A stretch of 64,000 bases of DNA from Luteimonas sp. BLCC-B24 (GCF_028550595.1 NZ_JAQQGN010000006.1:124001-188000), one strand, 5' to 3'. Counted from the stretch's first letter, positions 19,367-29,185 are shown. The notes: generated by a model not told the origin, from the sequence alone. Numbers and translations: made by a program.

Positions 19367-20587
19367 GTGTCCATGCCCGCTGATCCGCACGCGCCGCCCG
19401 GCGAGGCCTCAGCCGGCGCGGCCGGCCACGCCCTGCTGCCCCCGCCGCTGTCGCTGTACGTGCACCTGCCCTGGTGCGTGCGAAAGTGTCCGTACTGCGA
19501 TTTCAACTCGCACGAATTCAAGGGCGGCACGCCGCCGTTCGATGCCTACGTGGATGCGCTGCTGGCCGATCTCGACCAGGACCTGCCGCTGGTCTGGGGC
19601 CGCACGGTGCACAGCGTGTTCTTCGGCGGCGGTACGCCGAGCCTGTTCCCGGCCGCGGCGATCGCCCGCCTCCTCGAAGGCGCCTCGTCGCGCCTGCGCT
19701 TCGCGCCCGACGCCGAGATCACACTCGAGACCAACCCCGGCACCACCGAGCACGGGCGCTTCCAAGACTACCGGCAGGCCGGCGTCAACCGGCTGAGCTT
19801 CGGCATCCAGAGTTTCGACGACGGCTGCCTGACACGGCTGGGCCGCATCCACGACAGCCGCCAGGCGGTCGATGCGATCACGCTGGCGCGGGAGGCGGGG
19901 TTCGAGAATTTCAATCTCGACCTGATGTACGCCCTGCCCGGCCAGACCCTGGCGATGGCGGAAGCCGACGTGACGCGCGCCATTGCGCTGGCGCCGACGC
20001 ACATCTCGCATTACCAGCTCACCCTCGAGCCCAATACCGTCTATGCCGCGCGGCCGCCCGAGGGCATTCCCGACGACGACCTCGCCTGGGACATGCAGGA
20101 GCGCTGCCAGGATCTGCTGGCCGGCGCCGGCTACGCGCAGTACGAAGTGTCCGCGTATGCGCGCGCCGGACGGCAATGCGCCCACAACCTCAACTACTGG
20201 CGCTTCGGCGACTATCTCGGCATCGGTGCCGGCGCCCACGGCAAGCTGACCCTGGGCAGCGAGCAGACGCTCCTGCGCCGCTGGAAGCACAAGCATCCCG
20301 TTGCCTGGCTGGCGGCGGCGGGCACGCCGGCGGCGATCGGCGGCGACGACCGCGTCGCGCCGGAGCGCCGGCCGTTCGAATACATGCTCAATGTCCTGCG
20401 CCTGATCGAGGGCTTCACCCCCGCCGCGTTCGAGGCGCGTACCGGCCTGCCCTACGCCGCCATTGCGCCGCGTATCGACACCGCCGTGCGCGCGGGCTGG
20501 CTGCAGGTCGAGGGTGCACGCATCGTGCCGACCGCGCTGGGGCGCCGGTTCACCAACGATGTCGTGAGCCTGTTTCTCGACGACTGA
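19367..20587 (+). CDS. hemW: HemW-like radical SAM heme chaperone
   Basis: Radical SAM protein related to coproporphyrinogen III dehydrogenase that acts as a heme chaperone/transferase. 406 residues. The [4Fe-4S] motif is CVRKCPYC near residue 40, followed by FGGGTPSLF and ETNPGT (SAM-binding). The HemW-type HNLNYW motif precedes GDYLGIGAGAHG, and a HemN_C-like domain ends the protein. Start: GTG 19367 or ATG 19373, both only 6-12 bases after rdgB. Often misannotated as an oxygen-independent coproporphyrinogen oxidase; the size and the HNxxYW motif favour HemW. Confidence 0.95.
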   Translation: MSMPADPHAPPGEASAGAAGHALLPPPLSLYVHLPWCVRKCPYCDFNSHEFKGGTPPFDAYVDALLADLDQDLPLVWGRTVHSVFFGGGTPSLFPAAAIARLLEGASSRLRFAPDAEITLETNPGTTEHGRFQDYRQAGVNRLSFGIQSFDDGCLTRLGRIHDSRQAVDAITLAREAGFENFNLDLMYALPGQTLAMAEADVTRAIALAPTHISHYQLTLEPNTVYAARPPEGIPDDDLAWDMQERCQDLLAGAGYAQYEVSAYARAGRQCAHNLNYWRFGDYLGIGAGAHGKLTLGSEQTLLRRWKHKHPVAWLAAAGTPAAIGGDDRVAPERRPFEYMLNVLRLIEGFTPAAFEARTGLPYAAIAPRIDTAVRAGWLQVEGARIVPTALGRRFTNDVVSLFLDD

Positions 20588-20698
20588 CGTCCGGAACCGG
20601 GTGCGCCCGCCGTCGCCGCGGAGGCGGTCCCACGCAAGACTGGTCGCAACTCCCGCGCCGTGATAAGAGTGTGACGAGCACCCCATCCCGCGACAGGT

Positions 20699-22984
20699 AT
20701 GTCCGCCCATCCGTCCCAGCGTCCACCCCGATCGCTCGCCGCTTCCGGGCTTCCGCCCCGCGTGCGCGTCATGCTGGAACGCGCGCTCGCGCTTGTCTCG
20801 GAAGAGCTGGACCATCCGCTCAACGCCCTGCTGACCGAATACGAGCAGGAGCTGTTCCGCCTCGCCGACCAGGCCCGCAACCCGGGCGTGGGCGCGCATC
20901 ACATGGCCACGCTGCGCAGCTTCCGCGTCAACCGGGCGGACCTGATTCCGCGGTTCCTGCTCGCGCTGGAATCGTCGCTGGCCGCGATCCGCACGCCGTC
21001 CGCGCCGGGCGCCCGGCCGACGTCGTCGGACCCCTCCCCGATCGGCGGCTTCGGCACGCTGAGCCTGGTCGAGGACGCGGTGATGGACGAGGGCACCGTG
21101 CTGCGCGAGATCGCCAGCCGCCAGGAAGGCCGCGCCAACCTGTCGCTGCACCTGCTGGGCCAGCGTTTTGGCGTATTGGCCGGGGCGCCGGCCTTCGACG
21201 CCGAGCGCTTGCCCCTCGGCCCGCAGTGCCTGTGCCGCGCGATCGAAAGTGCCGCCCGGGCCCTGGAGATCGAACACGACGCACGCCTGTTGCTGTACCG
21301 CATCTTCGACCGCGAAGTCATGGCCGGCTATGCCGGTGTGCTGGAGCGGCTGGATGCCCATCTCGCCGACGGCGGCATCCTGCCTGCGCTGACCTTCGTG
21401 CCGATGCGGGTACGCGCCACGGCCGCGCCGGCCGAGGAGCCCGCGGCGTCCGCACGTGTGGCCGCCGCCGCGCCGTCCCGATCGCCGGCCGCGCACGAGG
21501 CCCAGCGCCCCTACACCGCCTGGGCGGCTGCAACGCCGGCGACGCAGGCGCCGGACGACGACGACCACGAGGCCGCCTACCGGACGCTGCAGCAGCTGAT
21601 GTCCGGACGTCGCGAACTGCTGCGCAAGTTCCGTCCCGGCGGCGAAGCCCGCGCCCCGCGTCAGGAACTGCAGACCGCCGAAGTCTCCCAGGCCCTGCGC
21701 CGCCTGCAGGCACAACCGCTGGCGCCCGGCAAGGCCTCGCGCAATCTGGCCGAGGTCAGACGCTCGCTGCTCGCCCAGGCGCGTCAGCGCGACGGTGAAG
21801 CCGCCACGCTCGCGCCCCAGGACGAGGACGCGTTCGAACTGCTGGGCATGCTCTACAGCCACATCGAGGACGAGATCCGCAACGAGGCGCCGGCCGCATC
21901 GCTGGTGCGCGAACTGCAGATCCCGCTGCTGCGCGCGGCGCTGCAGGACCACTCGTTCTTCACCCGCAAACGCCATCCGGCGCGGCAGCTGCTCAATACC
22001 GTCGCCGAAAGTGCGGCCAGCTGGCACGAGGACACCGCCTTCGACCCGCGTGTGCAGGCCGTGCTGCGTCAGGCGGTGGCCCATGTCGTACGCAATTTCG
22101 AAACCGACGTCGGCGTGTTCGCCGAAGGCAATGCCCAGGTCGAGGCGCAGATCCAGACCCAGGCCCGCACGGCCGAGCTGCAGGAGCGGCGTCATGTCGA
22201 AGCGGCCCAGGGCAAGGAACGCCTGGAAGCGGCGAAGCTGCGCGCCGGCCTGCTGATGCGCGAGATCGTCGGCGACCATCGTCTGCCGCGGTTCTCGCGT
22301 GCGTTGCTCGACCAGGCCTGGTCCGACGTGCTCACGCTGACCCTGCTGCGCCACGGTGAACGCTCCGACGCGTTCCGCCAGCAGATCGACGCCACGCACC
22401 GCATCGTCGATGCCGCCCTGCAGCCCGGTGATCCGGCCGATCCGGTGCTGCAGGCGCACGTCGAAGCGGCGCTCGGCCAGGTGGGGTATCACGGCGACGA
22501 GGCCGCGGTGATCGCGCAGCGCCTGACCAGCCATCGGCCCGACGACGATGCCGACGCCGCGTCGCGCACCGAACTGGCGCTCAAGCTCAAGGCCCGCGCC
22601 CGCCTGGGCGAGGATGCCGATCGCGCACGCCGCCCGGTGCCGCCGCCGCGCACGCCGGACGAGCAGGCGCAGTACGACTATCTGCGCACGTTGCCGTTCG
22701 GCACCTGGATGGAATTCACCACCAACCAGCAGGGCGACGTCGTGCGCCGCCGGATGTCGTGGTTCAGTCCGATCACCGACCACGTGCTGTTCGTCAACCA
22801 GCGCGGCCAGCGCACCGGCGAGCAGTCGCTCGACGCGGTCGCGCGGCTGATGGCCTCGGGCAACGCGCGCGTGGTTACCGAAGACCGCGGCCATCTCGTC
22901 GACCGTGCCTGGCAGGCCGCGATGAGCGCGCTGCGCAGCTTCGCCGGTCGCGGCGAAGCGCATCCCTCGGGAGCGACCGCATGA
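20699..22984 (+). CDS. DUF1631 family protein
   Basis: 761-residue soluble protein, mainly helical, matching the DUF1631 type found in Pseudomonas and Xanthomonas relatives. Features: an N-terminal helical region (MLERALALVSEELDHPLNAL), a low-complexity Ala/Pro linker around residues 240-285, and a C-terminal segment (TLPFGTWMEFTTNQQGDVVR) with a small beta-barrel pattern reminiscent of a PilZ-like fold. Function unknown. Its stop overlaps the start of a PilZ-domain gene by four bases (ATGA), so the two are translationally coupled. A role in c-di-GMP signalling is an inference from this context only. Confidence 0.9.
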   Translation: MSAHPSQRPPRSLAASGLPPRVRVMLERALALVSEELDHPLNALLTEYEQELFRLADQARNPGVGAHHMATLRSFRVNRADLIPRFLLALESSLAAIRTPSAPGARPTSSDPSPIGGFGTLSLVEDAVMDEGTVLREIASRQEGRANLSLHLLGQRFGVLAGAPAFDAERLPLGPQCLCRAIESAARALEIEHDARLLLYRIFDREVMAGYAGVLERLDAHLADGGILPALTFVPMRVRATAAPAEEPAASARVAAAAPSRSPAAHEAQRPYTAWAAATPATQAPDDDDHEAAYRTLQQLMSGRRELLRKFRPGGEARAPRQELQTAEVSQALRRLQAQPLAPGKASRNLAEVRRSLLAQARQRDGEAATLAPQDEDAFELLGMLYSHIEDEIRNEAPAASLVRELQIPLLRAALQDHSFFTRKRHPARQLLNTVAESAASWHEDTAFDPRVQAVLRQAVAHVVRNFETDVGVFAEGNAQVEAQIQTQARTAELQERRHVEAAQGKERLEAAKLRAGLLMREIVGDHRLPRFSRALLDQAWSDVLTLTLLRHGERSDAFRQQIDATHRIVDAALQPGDPADPVLQAHVEAALGQVGYHGDEAAVIAQRLTSHRPDDDADAASRTELALKLKARARLGEDADRARRPVPPPRTPDEQAQYDYLRTLPFGTWMEFTTNQQGDVVRRRMSWFSPITDHVLFVNQRGQRTGEQSLDAVARLMASGNARVVTEDRGHLVDRAWQAAMSALRSFAGRGEAHPSGATA

Positions 22985-23322
22985 TCCAGGAATTCCGCCG
23001 CGCCCGCCGGCGCAAGGCCTCCGACGTCATCCTGGTCACCGATGCGATGACCGACCGCGTGGTCGGTCGCGTCGGCAACCTGTCGGAGACCGGCATGCTG
23101 TTGATCGCCAACGAGCCGCTGGTCGACGATGCGCTGTACCAGTTCAGTTTCCAGCTTCCGGACGGTTCCGAGCCGGTCGAGCTGGGCGCGCATCTGCTGT
23201 GGCTCGACGATGCCACGCTCGCCGGCAGCACCTGGGCGGGGTTCCGCTTCATCGCGACGACCCCGGCGCTCGTCTACCGCCTGCACGGCTGGGTCAACGC
23301 GCCGGGCAGCCGTTACGAATGA
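22981..23322 (+). CDS. PilZ-domain protein
   Basis: 113 residues that are almost entirely a PilZ domain, a c-di-GMP receptor fold. The N-terminal basic run FRRARRRKASD supplies Arg residues for an RxxxR motif, and GNLSETGMLLI matches the D/NxSxxG motif about 25 residues later; a beta-barrel with PVELGAHLLWLDD follows. c-di-GMP binding is therefore plausible. Coupled to the DUF1631 gene by an ATGA overlap, which suggests a stoichiometric pair. Not the PilZ of the pilus system by context, although the name is shared. Confidence 0.9.
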   Translation: MIQEFRRARRRKASDVILVTDAMTDRVVGRVGNLSETGMLLIANEPLVDDALYQFSFQLPDGSEPVELGAHLLWLDDATLAGSTWAGFRFIATTPALVYRLHGWVNAPGSRYE

Positions 23323-23385
23323 CCCCGGCGTCGGCCGGGGCCGATGCGGCAGAATAGGCCGATCCATGAGCCAACCGGGATCGCG

Positions 23386-24732
23386 ATGTCCATGTCTGCA
23401 CCGTCGACTGCCACCCTCTACGCCGATCATCTCACCACGCTGATCGAGCGCGCGACCACGGCGCTCGCGCGCGGCGGCTTCGATCACCTGGTGATCCCCA
23501 GCGGCACCCTGCACTACCAGGTCTTCGACGACCGCGACTATCCCTACGCGGTGAATCCGCAGTTCAAGGCCTGGCTGCCGCTGACCCGCGCGCCCGGCAG
23601 CTGGCTGGTGTTCACCCCCGGGGCGCGCCCGAAACTGGTGTACCTGCAGCCGCGCGACTACTGGCACGTCGTACCGGGGACGCCGACCGGGGCGTGGGTG
23701 GAACACGTCGACATCGTGGTGATCCGCAAGCCCGAGGAGGCCCAGCAGCATCTGCCGAAGAACGCGGCGCGCTGCGCGATCCTCGGCGAGGCGCAGAGCG
23801 CGCTCGGTCGTTACGACGCCTACAAGCCCAACAACCCGCAAGCCGTCGTCGACTATCTCGACTACCACCGCGCGTTCAAGACGCCCTACGAGATCGCGAT
23901 GCTGCGCCGGGCCTCCGAGCGCGCGGTGCGCGCCCACGCCGCGGCCGAGCGCGCGTTCCGCGCCGGTGCCAGCGAGTTCGGCATCCATCTGGCGTACTGC
24001 CAGGCAGCGGGCCAGGACGCGAACGAATTGCCGTACACCAACATCGTCGCGCTCAACACACATGCGGCGGTGCTGCACTACACCGAGCGCGATCGTCTGG
24101 CGCCCGATCCGCTGCGCAGCTTCCTCATCGACGCGGGCGCCGGCCACGCCGGTTACGCGGCCGACGTCACGCGCACCTACGCCCACGACACCGGCAGCGA
24201 GTTCCAGGCGATGATCGACGCGGTCGATACCGCGCAGCGCGCGATGTGCGACCAGGTGCGCGCCGGCGTCGACTACGCGCGCATCCATCTGGACGCACAC
24301 CTCGCCCTGGCCGGTGTCCTGCGCGAGTTCGGTGTGCTGAAGATCTCGCCCGAGCAGGCGCTGGAGACCGGCGTCAGCACCGCGTTCTTCCCCCACGGTA
24401 TCGGGCACGGCATCGGCCTGCAGGTACACGATGTCGGCGGCTTCGCCGCGTCCGACACCGGCGGCACGATCGCCAAGCCGGATGGCCATCCGTATCTGCG
24501 TCTGACGCGCACGCTGGAACCCGGCATGGTGGTGACCATCGAACCGGGCCTGTACTTCATCGACATGCTGCTCGATGAGCTCAAGGCCGACGGCAAGGGC
24601 GATGCGGTGGACTGGGATCGCGTCGATACGTTCCGCCCCTATGGCGGCATTCGGATCGAGGACGACGTGGTGTGCACCGACGGCGCGCCGGTCAATCTGA
24701 CACGCGACGCCTGGGCGGATCTCGCCGACTGA
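23386..24732 (+). CDS. pepQ: Xaa-Pro dipeptidase (PepQ-like, M24B)
   Basis: Metallopeptidase that splits X-Pro dipeptides; cytoplasmic, Mn2+-dependent. 448 residues. The pita-bread fold metal ligands appear in order: IDAGAGHAGYAADVTRTY (two Asp), FPHGIGHGIGLQVHDVGG (His), MVVTIEPGLYFI (Glu) and GGIRIEDDVV (Glu). The length and the YFIDMLLDEL insertion before the last ligand fit bacterial prolidase rather than aminopeptidase P. Start ATG at 23386 or 23392. Convergent with pepP. Confidence 0.93.
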   Translation: MSMSAPSTATLYADHLTTLIERATTALARGGFDHLVIPSGTLHYQVFDDRDYPYAVNPQFKAWLPLTRAPGSWLVFTPGARPKLVYLQPRDYWHVVPGTPTGAWVEHVDIVVIRKPEEAQQHLPKNAARCAILGEAQSALGRYDAYKPNNPQAVVDYLDYHRAFKTPYEIAMLRRASERAVRAHAAAERAFRAGASEFGIHLAYCQAAGQDANELPYTNIVALNTHAAVLHYTERDRLAPDPLRSFLIDAGAGHAGYAADVTRTYAHDTGSEFQAMIDAVDTAQRAMCDQVRAGVDYARIHLDAHLALAGVLREFGVLKISPEQALETGVSTAFFPHGIGHGIGLQVHDVGGFAASDTGGTIAKPDGHPYLRLTRTLEPGMVVTIEPGLYFIDMLLDELKADGKGDAVDWDRVDTFRPYGGIRIEDDVVCTDGAPVNLTRDAWADLAD

Positions 24733-24928
24733 GCGGCCGGGCAGGCGGCGCGGCGCGTGCTGGCGTGCGCGGACGCGCCCGCACCGCATCGGCTCGGTCC
24801 ACGCGACGGTGTCGGCGCACCTCGCGCCGCGCGGTGGCCGGGCTGGCGGATACGGATTCGACGCTCGTGCGCCGTCGATGCCGGCGGCCCGGACCGACGC
24901 CTCCGGGGACGCACCGGCGACGCCGCCG

Positions 24929-26257
24929 TCAGCGCGGGTCGGCCATGAAGGCTTCGATCTCGTCCGCGGTGCGGGCCAGACCGGCCGTCAGCACCTCGTG
25001 GCCGGTCTTCGTGATCAGCACGTCGTCCTCGGTGCGGATACCGATCCCCCGCCACTTCGCATCCACGCTGGTGTCGTCGGCGGACACGTACAGGCCCGGC
25101 TCGATCGTGAACACCATGCCCGGCTCGATCAGTCGCGATTCGCCGTCGATGCGGTAGTCCCCGACATCGTGCACATCCAGGCCGATCCAGTGGCCGGTCT
25201 TGTGCCGGTAGTAGCGCTTGTAGCTGCCGTCGGCGATCCGCGCGTCCAGCTTGCCCTTGAGCAGGCCGAGCCGCAGCAGACCTTCGGTCAGCGTTTCCAC
25301 GGCGGCGATGTGCCCGGCTTCGTACGCCACGCCGGGCCGCGCCTGGGCCAGGGCGGCCTGCTGCGCAGCTTCGACGACCGCGTGCAGCGCACGCTGGGCG
25401 GGCGAAAACCGGCCGTTGACCGGGAACGTCCGGGTGATGTCGGCGGCATAGCCGCGATACTCGGCGCCGGCGTCGATCAGCACCAGATCGCCGTCACGCG
25501 CCTGCGCGGTGTTGGCCCGGTAATGCAGCACGCAGGCGTTCTCGCCCGCGCCGACGATGCTTTCGTATGCCGGCACCGCGTCGTGGCGACGGAAGACGTA
25601 CTCGAGCTCGGCCTGCAACGCGTACTCGTGGATGCCCGGCCGCGCAGCGCGCATCGCGGCCGCGTGCGCCTCGACGCTGATCTTCGCCGCGCGCCGCATC
25701 AACCTGAGTTCGTCGGCGGTCTTGAACAGGCGCATCTCGTCGAGCAGGTGGCCGAGTTCGAGAAATTCGTGCGGCGGCTGCGCGCCGAGGCGCACCTGGG
25801 CGCGCACGCGGTTGAGCCAGCCGATCAGCTGCAGGTCGAATTCGGTATCGCGGCCGAAGTGGTAGTACACCCGTGATCGGCCTTCGAGCAGGCCGGGCAG
25901 GATGTCATCCAGATCGTCGATCGGGTACGCGTCGTCCATGCCGAGCGCCTCGACCGCGCCCTCGGGCCCCACGCGCGGCCCGTCCCAGCCTTCGCGCTCG
26001 GGGTCGCGCTCGCGGCAGAACAGCAGCGCTTCGCCGTGCTTGCGCCCCGGCACCAGCACCAGCACCGCATGGGGCTCGGCGAATCCGGTCAGATACCAGA
26101 GGTCGGAATCGGGCCGATACGGGTAATGGGTGTCGCGACTGCGGCTGCGCTCGGGCGCGGCCGGCAGCACCAGGATGGCGTCGTTGCCGGCGAGCCGCAT
26201 CAGCTGGCGGCGCCGCTTCTGGTAGGCGGCCGCGGTGATGCCGGTGGAAGAGGCCAT
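24929..26257 (-). CDS. pepP: Xaa-Pro aminopeptidase (PepP, M24B)
   Basis: Releases N-terminal residues preceding proline. 442 residues, with an N-terminal creatinase-like domain (LPAAPERSRSRDTHYPYRPD) and a C-terminal catalytic domain: LIDAGAEYRGYAADITRTFP, HKTGHWIGLDVHDVGDY, MVFTIEPGLYV and IGIRTEDDVLIT carry the two Asp, His, Glu and Glu metal ligands. Follows ygfB by two bases, the same order as in E. coli, where the pair precedes ubiquinone genes that are absent here. Confidence 0.97.
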   Translation of the reverse strand: MASSTGITAAAYQKRRRQLMRLAGNDAILVLPAAPERSRSRDTHYPYRPDSDLWYLTGFAEPHAVLVLVPGRKHGEALLFCRERDPEREGWDGPRVGPEGAVEALGMDDAYPIDDLDDILPGLLEGRSRVYYHFGRDTEFDLQLIGWLNRVRAQVRLGAQPPHEFLELGHLLDEMRLFKTADELRLMRRAAKISVEAHAAAMRAARPGIHEYALQAELEYVFRRHDAVPAYESIVGAGENACVLHYRANTAQARDGDLVLIDAGAEYRGYAADITRTFPVNGRFSPAQRALHAVVEAAQQAALAQARPGVAYEAGHIAAVETLTEGLLRLGLLKGKLDARIADGSYKRYYRHKTGHWIGLDVHDVGDYRIDGESRLIEPGMVFTIEPGLYVSADDTSVDAKWRGIGIRTEDDVLITKTGHEVLTAGLARTADEIEAFMADPR

Positions 26258-26259
26258 GC

Positions 26260-26808
26260 TCAGTTCAGCCGGTTGCGGTGACGGGTGGCGAGCGCGGCGT
26301 CACCGTGCAGCAGCAGCACGGCGACACGCACGAATTCCTCGATCTCGGTCAAGGCGTCTTCCTCGCCCTCGTCGCCTTCGCTGTCGGCATCGGCCTGGGC
26401 GGCGGCCAACCGGGCGAGATCGGCCAGCGCCTCGTCACCCTCGGCCGACAGCCGCGGCGCGCCGGCCGCCAGGCCGAACCCGCCGAGAAAGCCGCGACAC
26501 CACTCGAACAGGGCCTCGCTGCGCGCGGCCAGCGAGGCTTCGCTGCCGGGCAGCAGCAACGTGAACCCGAAGCTGCGATCCTCGAGCTGTGCGGCGCTGG
26601 CCAGTCGCAAGCGGTCCAGCGCGCCGCCGGAGACCGGCGCCGGAAGCGTCGCGTCGGCCAGCACCGGCGCCAGCCAGTCCGCACGATCCGCGCCGCCCCC
26701 GGCCAGCCAGCCGCACAATCCCCCGTGCAGTTCACTGGCACTCGCGGCCAGCTGCAGCTGACGGATTTCGGCATCGACTTCGGCGGGTGCGGGCAGGGAC
26801 TCGGACAT
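26260..26808 (-). CDS. ygfB: YgfB/UPF0149 family protein
   Basis: 182 residues, all-helical. Signatures: ASASELHGGLCGWLAGGG near the N-terminus, ALFEWCRGFLGGFGL in the middle and EEFVRVAVLLL near the C-terminus. In Pseudomonas a YgfB homologue affects beta-lactam resistance gene expression through an anti-terminator (family knowledge). An Asp/Glu-rich insert (ADSEGDEGEEDALTEIEE) precedes the last helix. Upstream of pepP with a two-base gap, clearly one operon. Confidence 0.95.
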   Translation of the reverse strand: MSESLPAPAEVDAEIRQLQLAASASELHGGLCGWLAGGGADRADWLAPVLADATLPAPVSGGALDRLRLASAAQLEDRSFGFTLLLPGSEASLAARSEALFEWCRGFLGGFGLAAGAPRLSAEGDEALADLARLAAAQADADSEGDEGEEDALTEIEEFVRVAVLLLHGDAALATRHRNRLN

Positions 26809-26937
26809 GGGCGCTCACGACGTTGGCGATGGCGCGCCAGTGTACCAATCGCCCGGAATTCCTCGGCGAAACCGCTTGTTGGCGCGTCGGCCGCGTGACT
26901 ACACTCGCGGGGCCGTCGTCCGGCACGGGGTTCCCGC

Positions 26938-29154
26938 GTGATCGATTCCAGCCAGCTCGTTGTGCCCGGTGCCGCGGCGCTGTTCGCGATGCTGATCCTG
27001 CTCATCGTGCTGGTGGTGCGCAGGCGCCGCAGCGACCACGCCTTCACCCGTGCGCTGGACGAGCGCGGCGAACGCCTCGCGCTGGCGCTCTGGGCCACCG
27101 GCGAGCGGTATTGGGACTACCACCTGCCGAGCGGCGCGCTGCGGCGCCTGATCGGCGTGGCCCAGCGTGGCGGCACGGGCGGGCTGATCGAGGACACGCT
27201 GCAGGCCGCGGCCCTGATCCACCCCGACGACCTGACCGCCGCCCGCCAGGCGCTGGCCGCCTGCGTCGAGGACCCGGCGGGCCGCTACAACGCCGTGCTG
27301 CGCGTCGCCGACGGCGAGGGCGGCTGGTGCTGGGTGCGGGTGCGCGGACGGGTCATCGAGCGTGACGGCGGCGGCGCCGTGGTGCGGATCGCCGGCACGG
27401 CGCTGAACGTCACCGCGACCCGCGAGGCCGAGCGCGAGCGCCAGATCGCCGCCGAGGTGCTGCGCAGCATGAGCGAGGCGGTGGCGGTGGTCGATGCCGA
27501 GTTCCGGTTCGTCTCGGTCAATCCGGCGTTCCTGCGCATGACCGGCTACGCCGAGTCGGACGTCATCGGGCGCACGGCGGACATGCTCGACAGCGACCAG
27601 CACGATACCGCCCTGCAGGCCCAGATCCGGCTGCAGGCCGCCGACGAGGGCCGCTGGAGTGGCGAGCTGTGGCAGCGCCGCAAGGACGGTGACGAGTTCC
27701 TCGCCGCGGTCGAGCTGCGCACCGTGCACGATCCCGAGCTCGACACGCGCCTGCACGTGGCCGTGCTCAACGACATCACCCAGCACAAGCGCACCGAACA
27801 GGAACTGCGCTATCTGGCCAACTTCGACACCTTGACCAGCCTGCCCAACCGATCGCTGATGTCGGAACGGCTGTCGCGCGCGATCATCCGCGCCCACCGG
27901 CAGGACCGGCGGGTGGCCGTGCTGTTCCTCGATCTGGACCGCTTCAAGGACGTCAACGATTCCCTCGGCCACGCGGCCGGCGACCGCATCCTGCGCGCGG
28001 CGGCGGTGCGTCTGCAGCAGACGGTCGGCGCCCAGCACACGGTGGCCCGGCTCGGCGGCGACGAGTTCACGGTGATCATCGAGGACCTCGAACACGCCTC
28101 GGACGCCGAGCGCGTCGCACGCGAGATCATCAACGCCTTCGAGGCGCCACTGATGCTCGACGATCGCCGCGAGATCACGATCTCGCCGTCGATCGGGATC
28201 AGTCTGTATCCCGATCACGCCCAGGTCCCGACGGCGCTGCTCAAGCACGCCGACACCGCGATGTACCAGGCCAAGGCCGCGGGCCGGCGCACCTTCATGC
28301 GCTACGACGACAACATGGACATCGCGGTGCGCCAGCGCGCGACGCTGTCGGGCGCGCTGCGCAAGGTGCTCGATCGCGGCGAACTGCGCCTGGTGTTCCA
28401 GCCGCGCCTGTCGCTGGCCGCGTCGCGGATCACCGGCGTGGAGGCCCTGCTGCGCTGGTACAGCCCCGAGCACGGCGACATTCCGCCGAACGACTTCATT
28501 CCGTTGGCCGAGGAAAGCGGCCTGATCCTGGAGATCGGCGAATGGGTGTTGCGCGAGGCCTGTCTGGTGCTCGGCCGCTGGCGCCAGCACGGTCTCGATG
28601 CGATGACCGTGTCGGTCAACGTCTCGGTGCTGCAACTGCTGCGCGGAGACCTGCCCGGCGTGGTGGCGCGCGTGCTCGAGGACACCGGCCTTCCGCCGCA
28701 TCTGCTCGAACTCGAGCTCACCGAAAGCGTGCTGATGGCCAACGCCGAACAGACCGCGGCCAAGCTGCAGGCCTTCCGCGCGCTGGGCGTGTCGCTGGCG
28801 ATCGACGACTTCGGTACGGGCTATTCATCGCTCGCGTATCTCAAGCGCCTGCCGATCACCACCCTGAAGATCGACAAGGCCTTCGTCGACGGCCTGCCGC
28901 ACGACGCCGAGGACGCGGCGATCACCAGCACCGTCATCGCGATGGGCCATTCCCTGGGCTTGAACGTCGTGGCCGAGGGCGTCGAGGCCGCATCGCAGAT
29001 GCGGTTCCTCGCCGACAAGGGCTGCGACGAGATCCAGGGATTCTGGATCGCGCAGCCGATGGACGCGCTGCAATGCCTGGCGTTCATCCGCAACTGGCGC
29101 CCCGAGCACCTGCCCCGGCCGCCCGCGCCGGCCCGCGCGGTCACCCTGCCTTGA
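26938..29154 (+). CDS. Membrane-anchored PAS-GGDEF-EAL c-di-GMP enzyme
   Basis: 738 residues, GTG start at 26938. One N-terminal membrane helix (residues 10-27), a PAS-like domain at about 45-160, a second PAS at about 170-285 (MSEAVAVVDAEFRFVSVNPA), then GGDEF and EAL domains. The GGDEF motif is intact (residues 373-377), but the Arg-x-x-Asp inhibitory site that normally precedes it is replaced by Gln/His. The EAL motif starts at residue 502 as EALLRW, with ELTES, DDFGTGYSSLAYLKRL, VAEGVE and the terminal Gln (EIQGFW) all conserved, so phosphodiesterase activity is likely. Whether it makes or degrades c-di-GMP overall cannot be told. Sits between ygfB and zapA. Confidence 0.96.
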   Translation: MIDSSQLVVPGAAALFAMLILLIVLVVRRRRSDHAFTRALDERGERLALALWATGERYWDYHLPSGALRRLIGVAQRGGTGGLIEDTLQAAALIHPDDLTAARQALAACVEDPAGRYNAVLRVADGEGGWCWVRVRGRVIERDGGGAVVRIAGTALNVTATREAERERQIAAEVLRSMSEAVAVVDAEFRFVSVNPAFLRMTGYAESDVIGRTADMLDSDQHDTALQAQIRLQAADEGRWSGELWQRRKDGDEFLAAVELRTVHDPELDTRLHVAVLNDITQHKRTEQELRYLANFDTLTSLPNRSLMSERLSRAIIRAHRQDRRVAVLFLDLDRFKDVNDSLGHAAGDRILRAAAVRLQQTVGAQHTVARLGGDEFTVIIEDLEHASDAERVAREIINAFEAPLMLDDRREITISPSIGISLYPDHAQVPTALLKHADTAMYQAKAAGRRTFMRYDDNMDIAVRQRATLSGALRKVLDRGELRLVFQPRLSLAASRITGVEALLRWYSPEHGDIPPNDFIPLAEESGLILEIGEWVLREACLVLGRWRQHGLDAMTVSVNVSVLQLLRGDLPGVVARVLEDTGLPPHLLELELTESVLMANAEQTAAKLQAFRALGVSLAIDDFGTGYSSLAYLKRLPITTLKIDKAFVDGLPHDAEDAAITSTVIAMGHSLGLNVVAEGVEAASQMRFLADKGCDEIQGFWIAQPMDALQCLAFIRNWRPEHLPRPPAPARAVTLP

Positions 29155-29185
29155 CCGCCTTCGGTCCCCTGCCTATCGTGCCGTG

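Noticed and set aside
19409-22963. A very long open frame (over 1100 codons) on the minus strand across hemW and the DUF1631 gene
   Set aside because: It is the antisense of two well-supported genes, rich in Arg, Gly, Gln and His, with no domain pattern; GC-rich DNA gives such frames freely.
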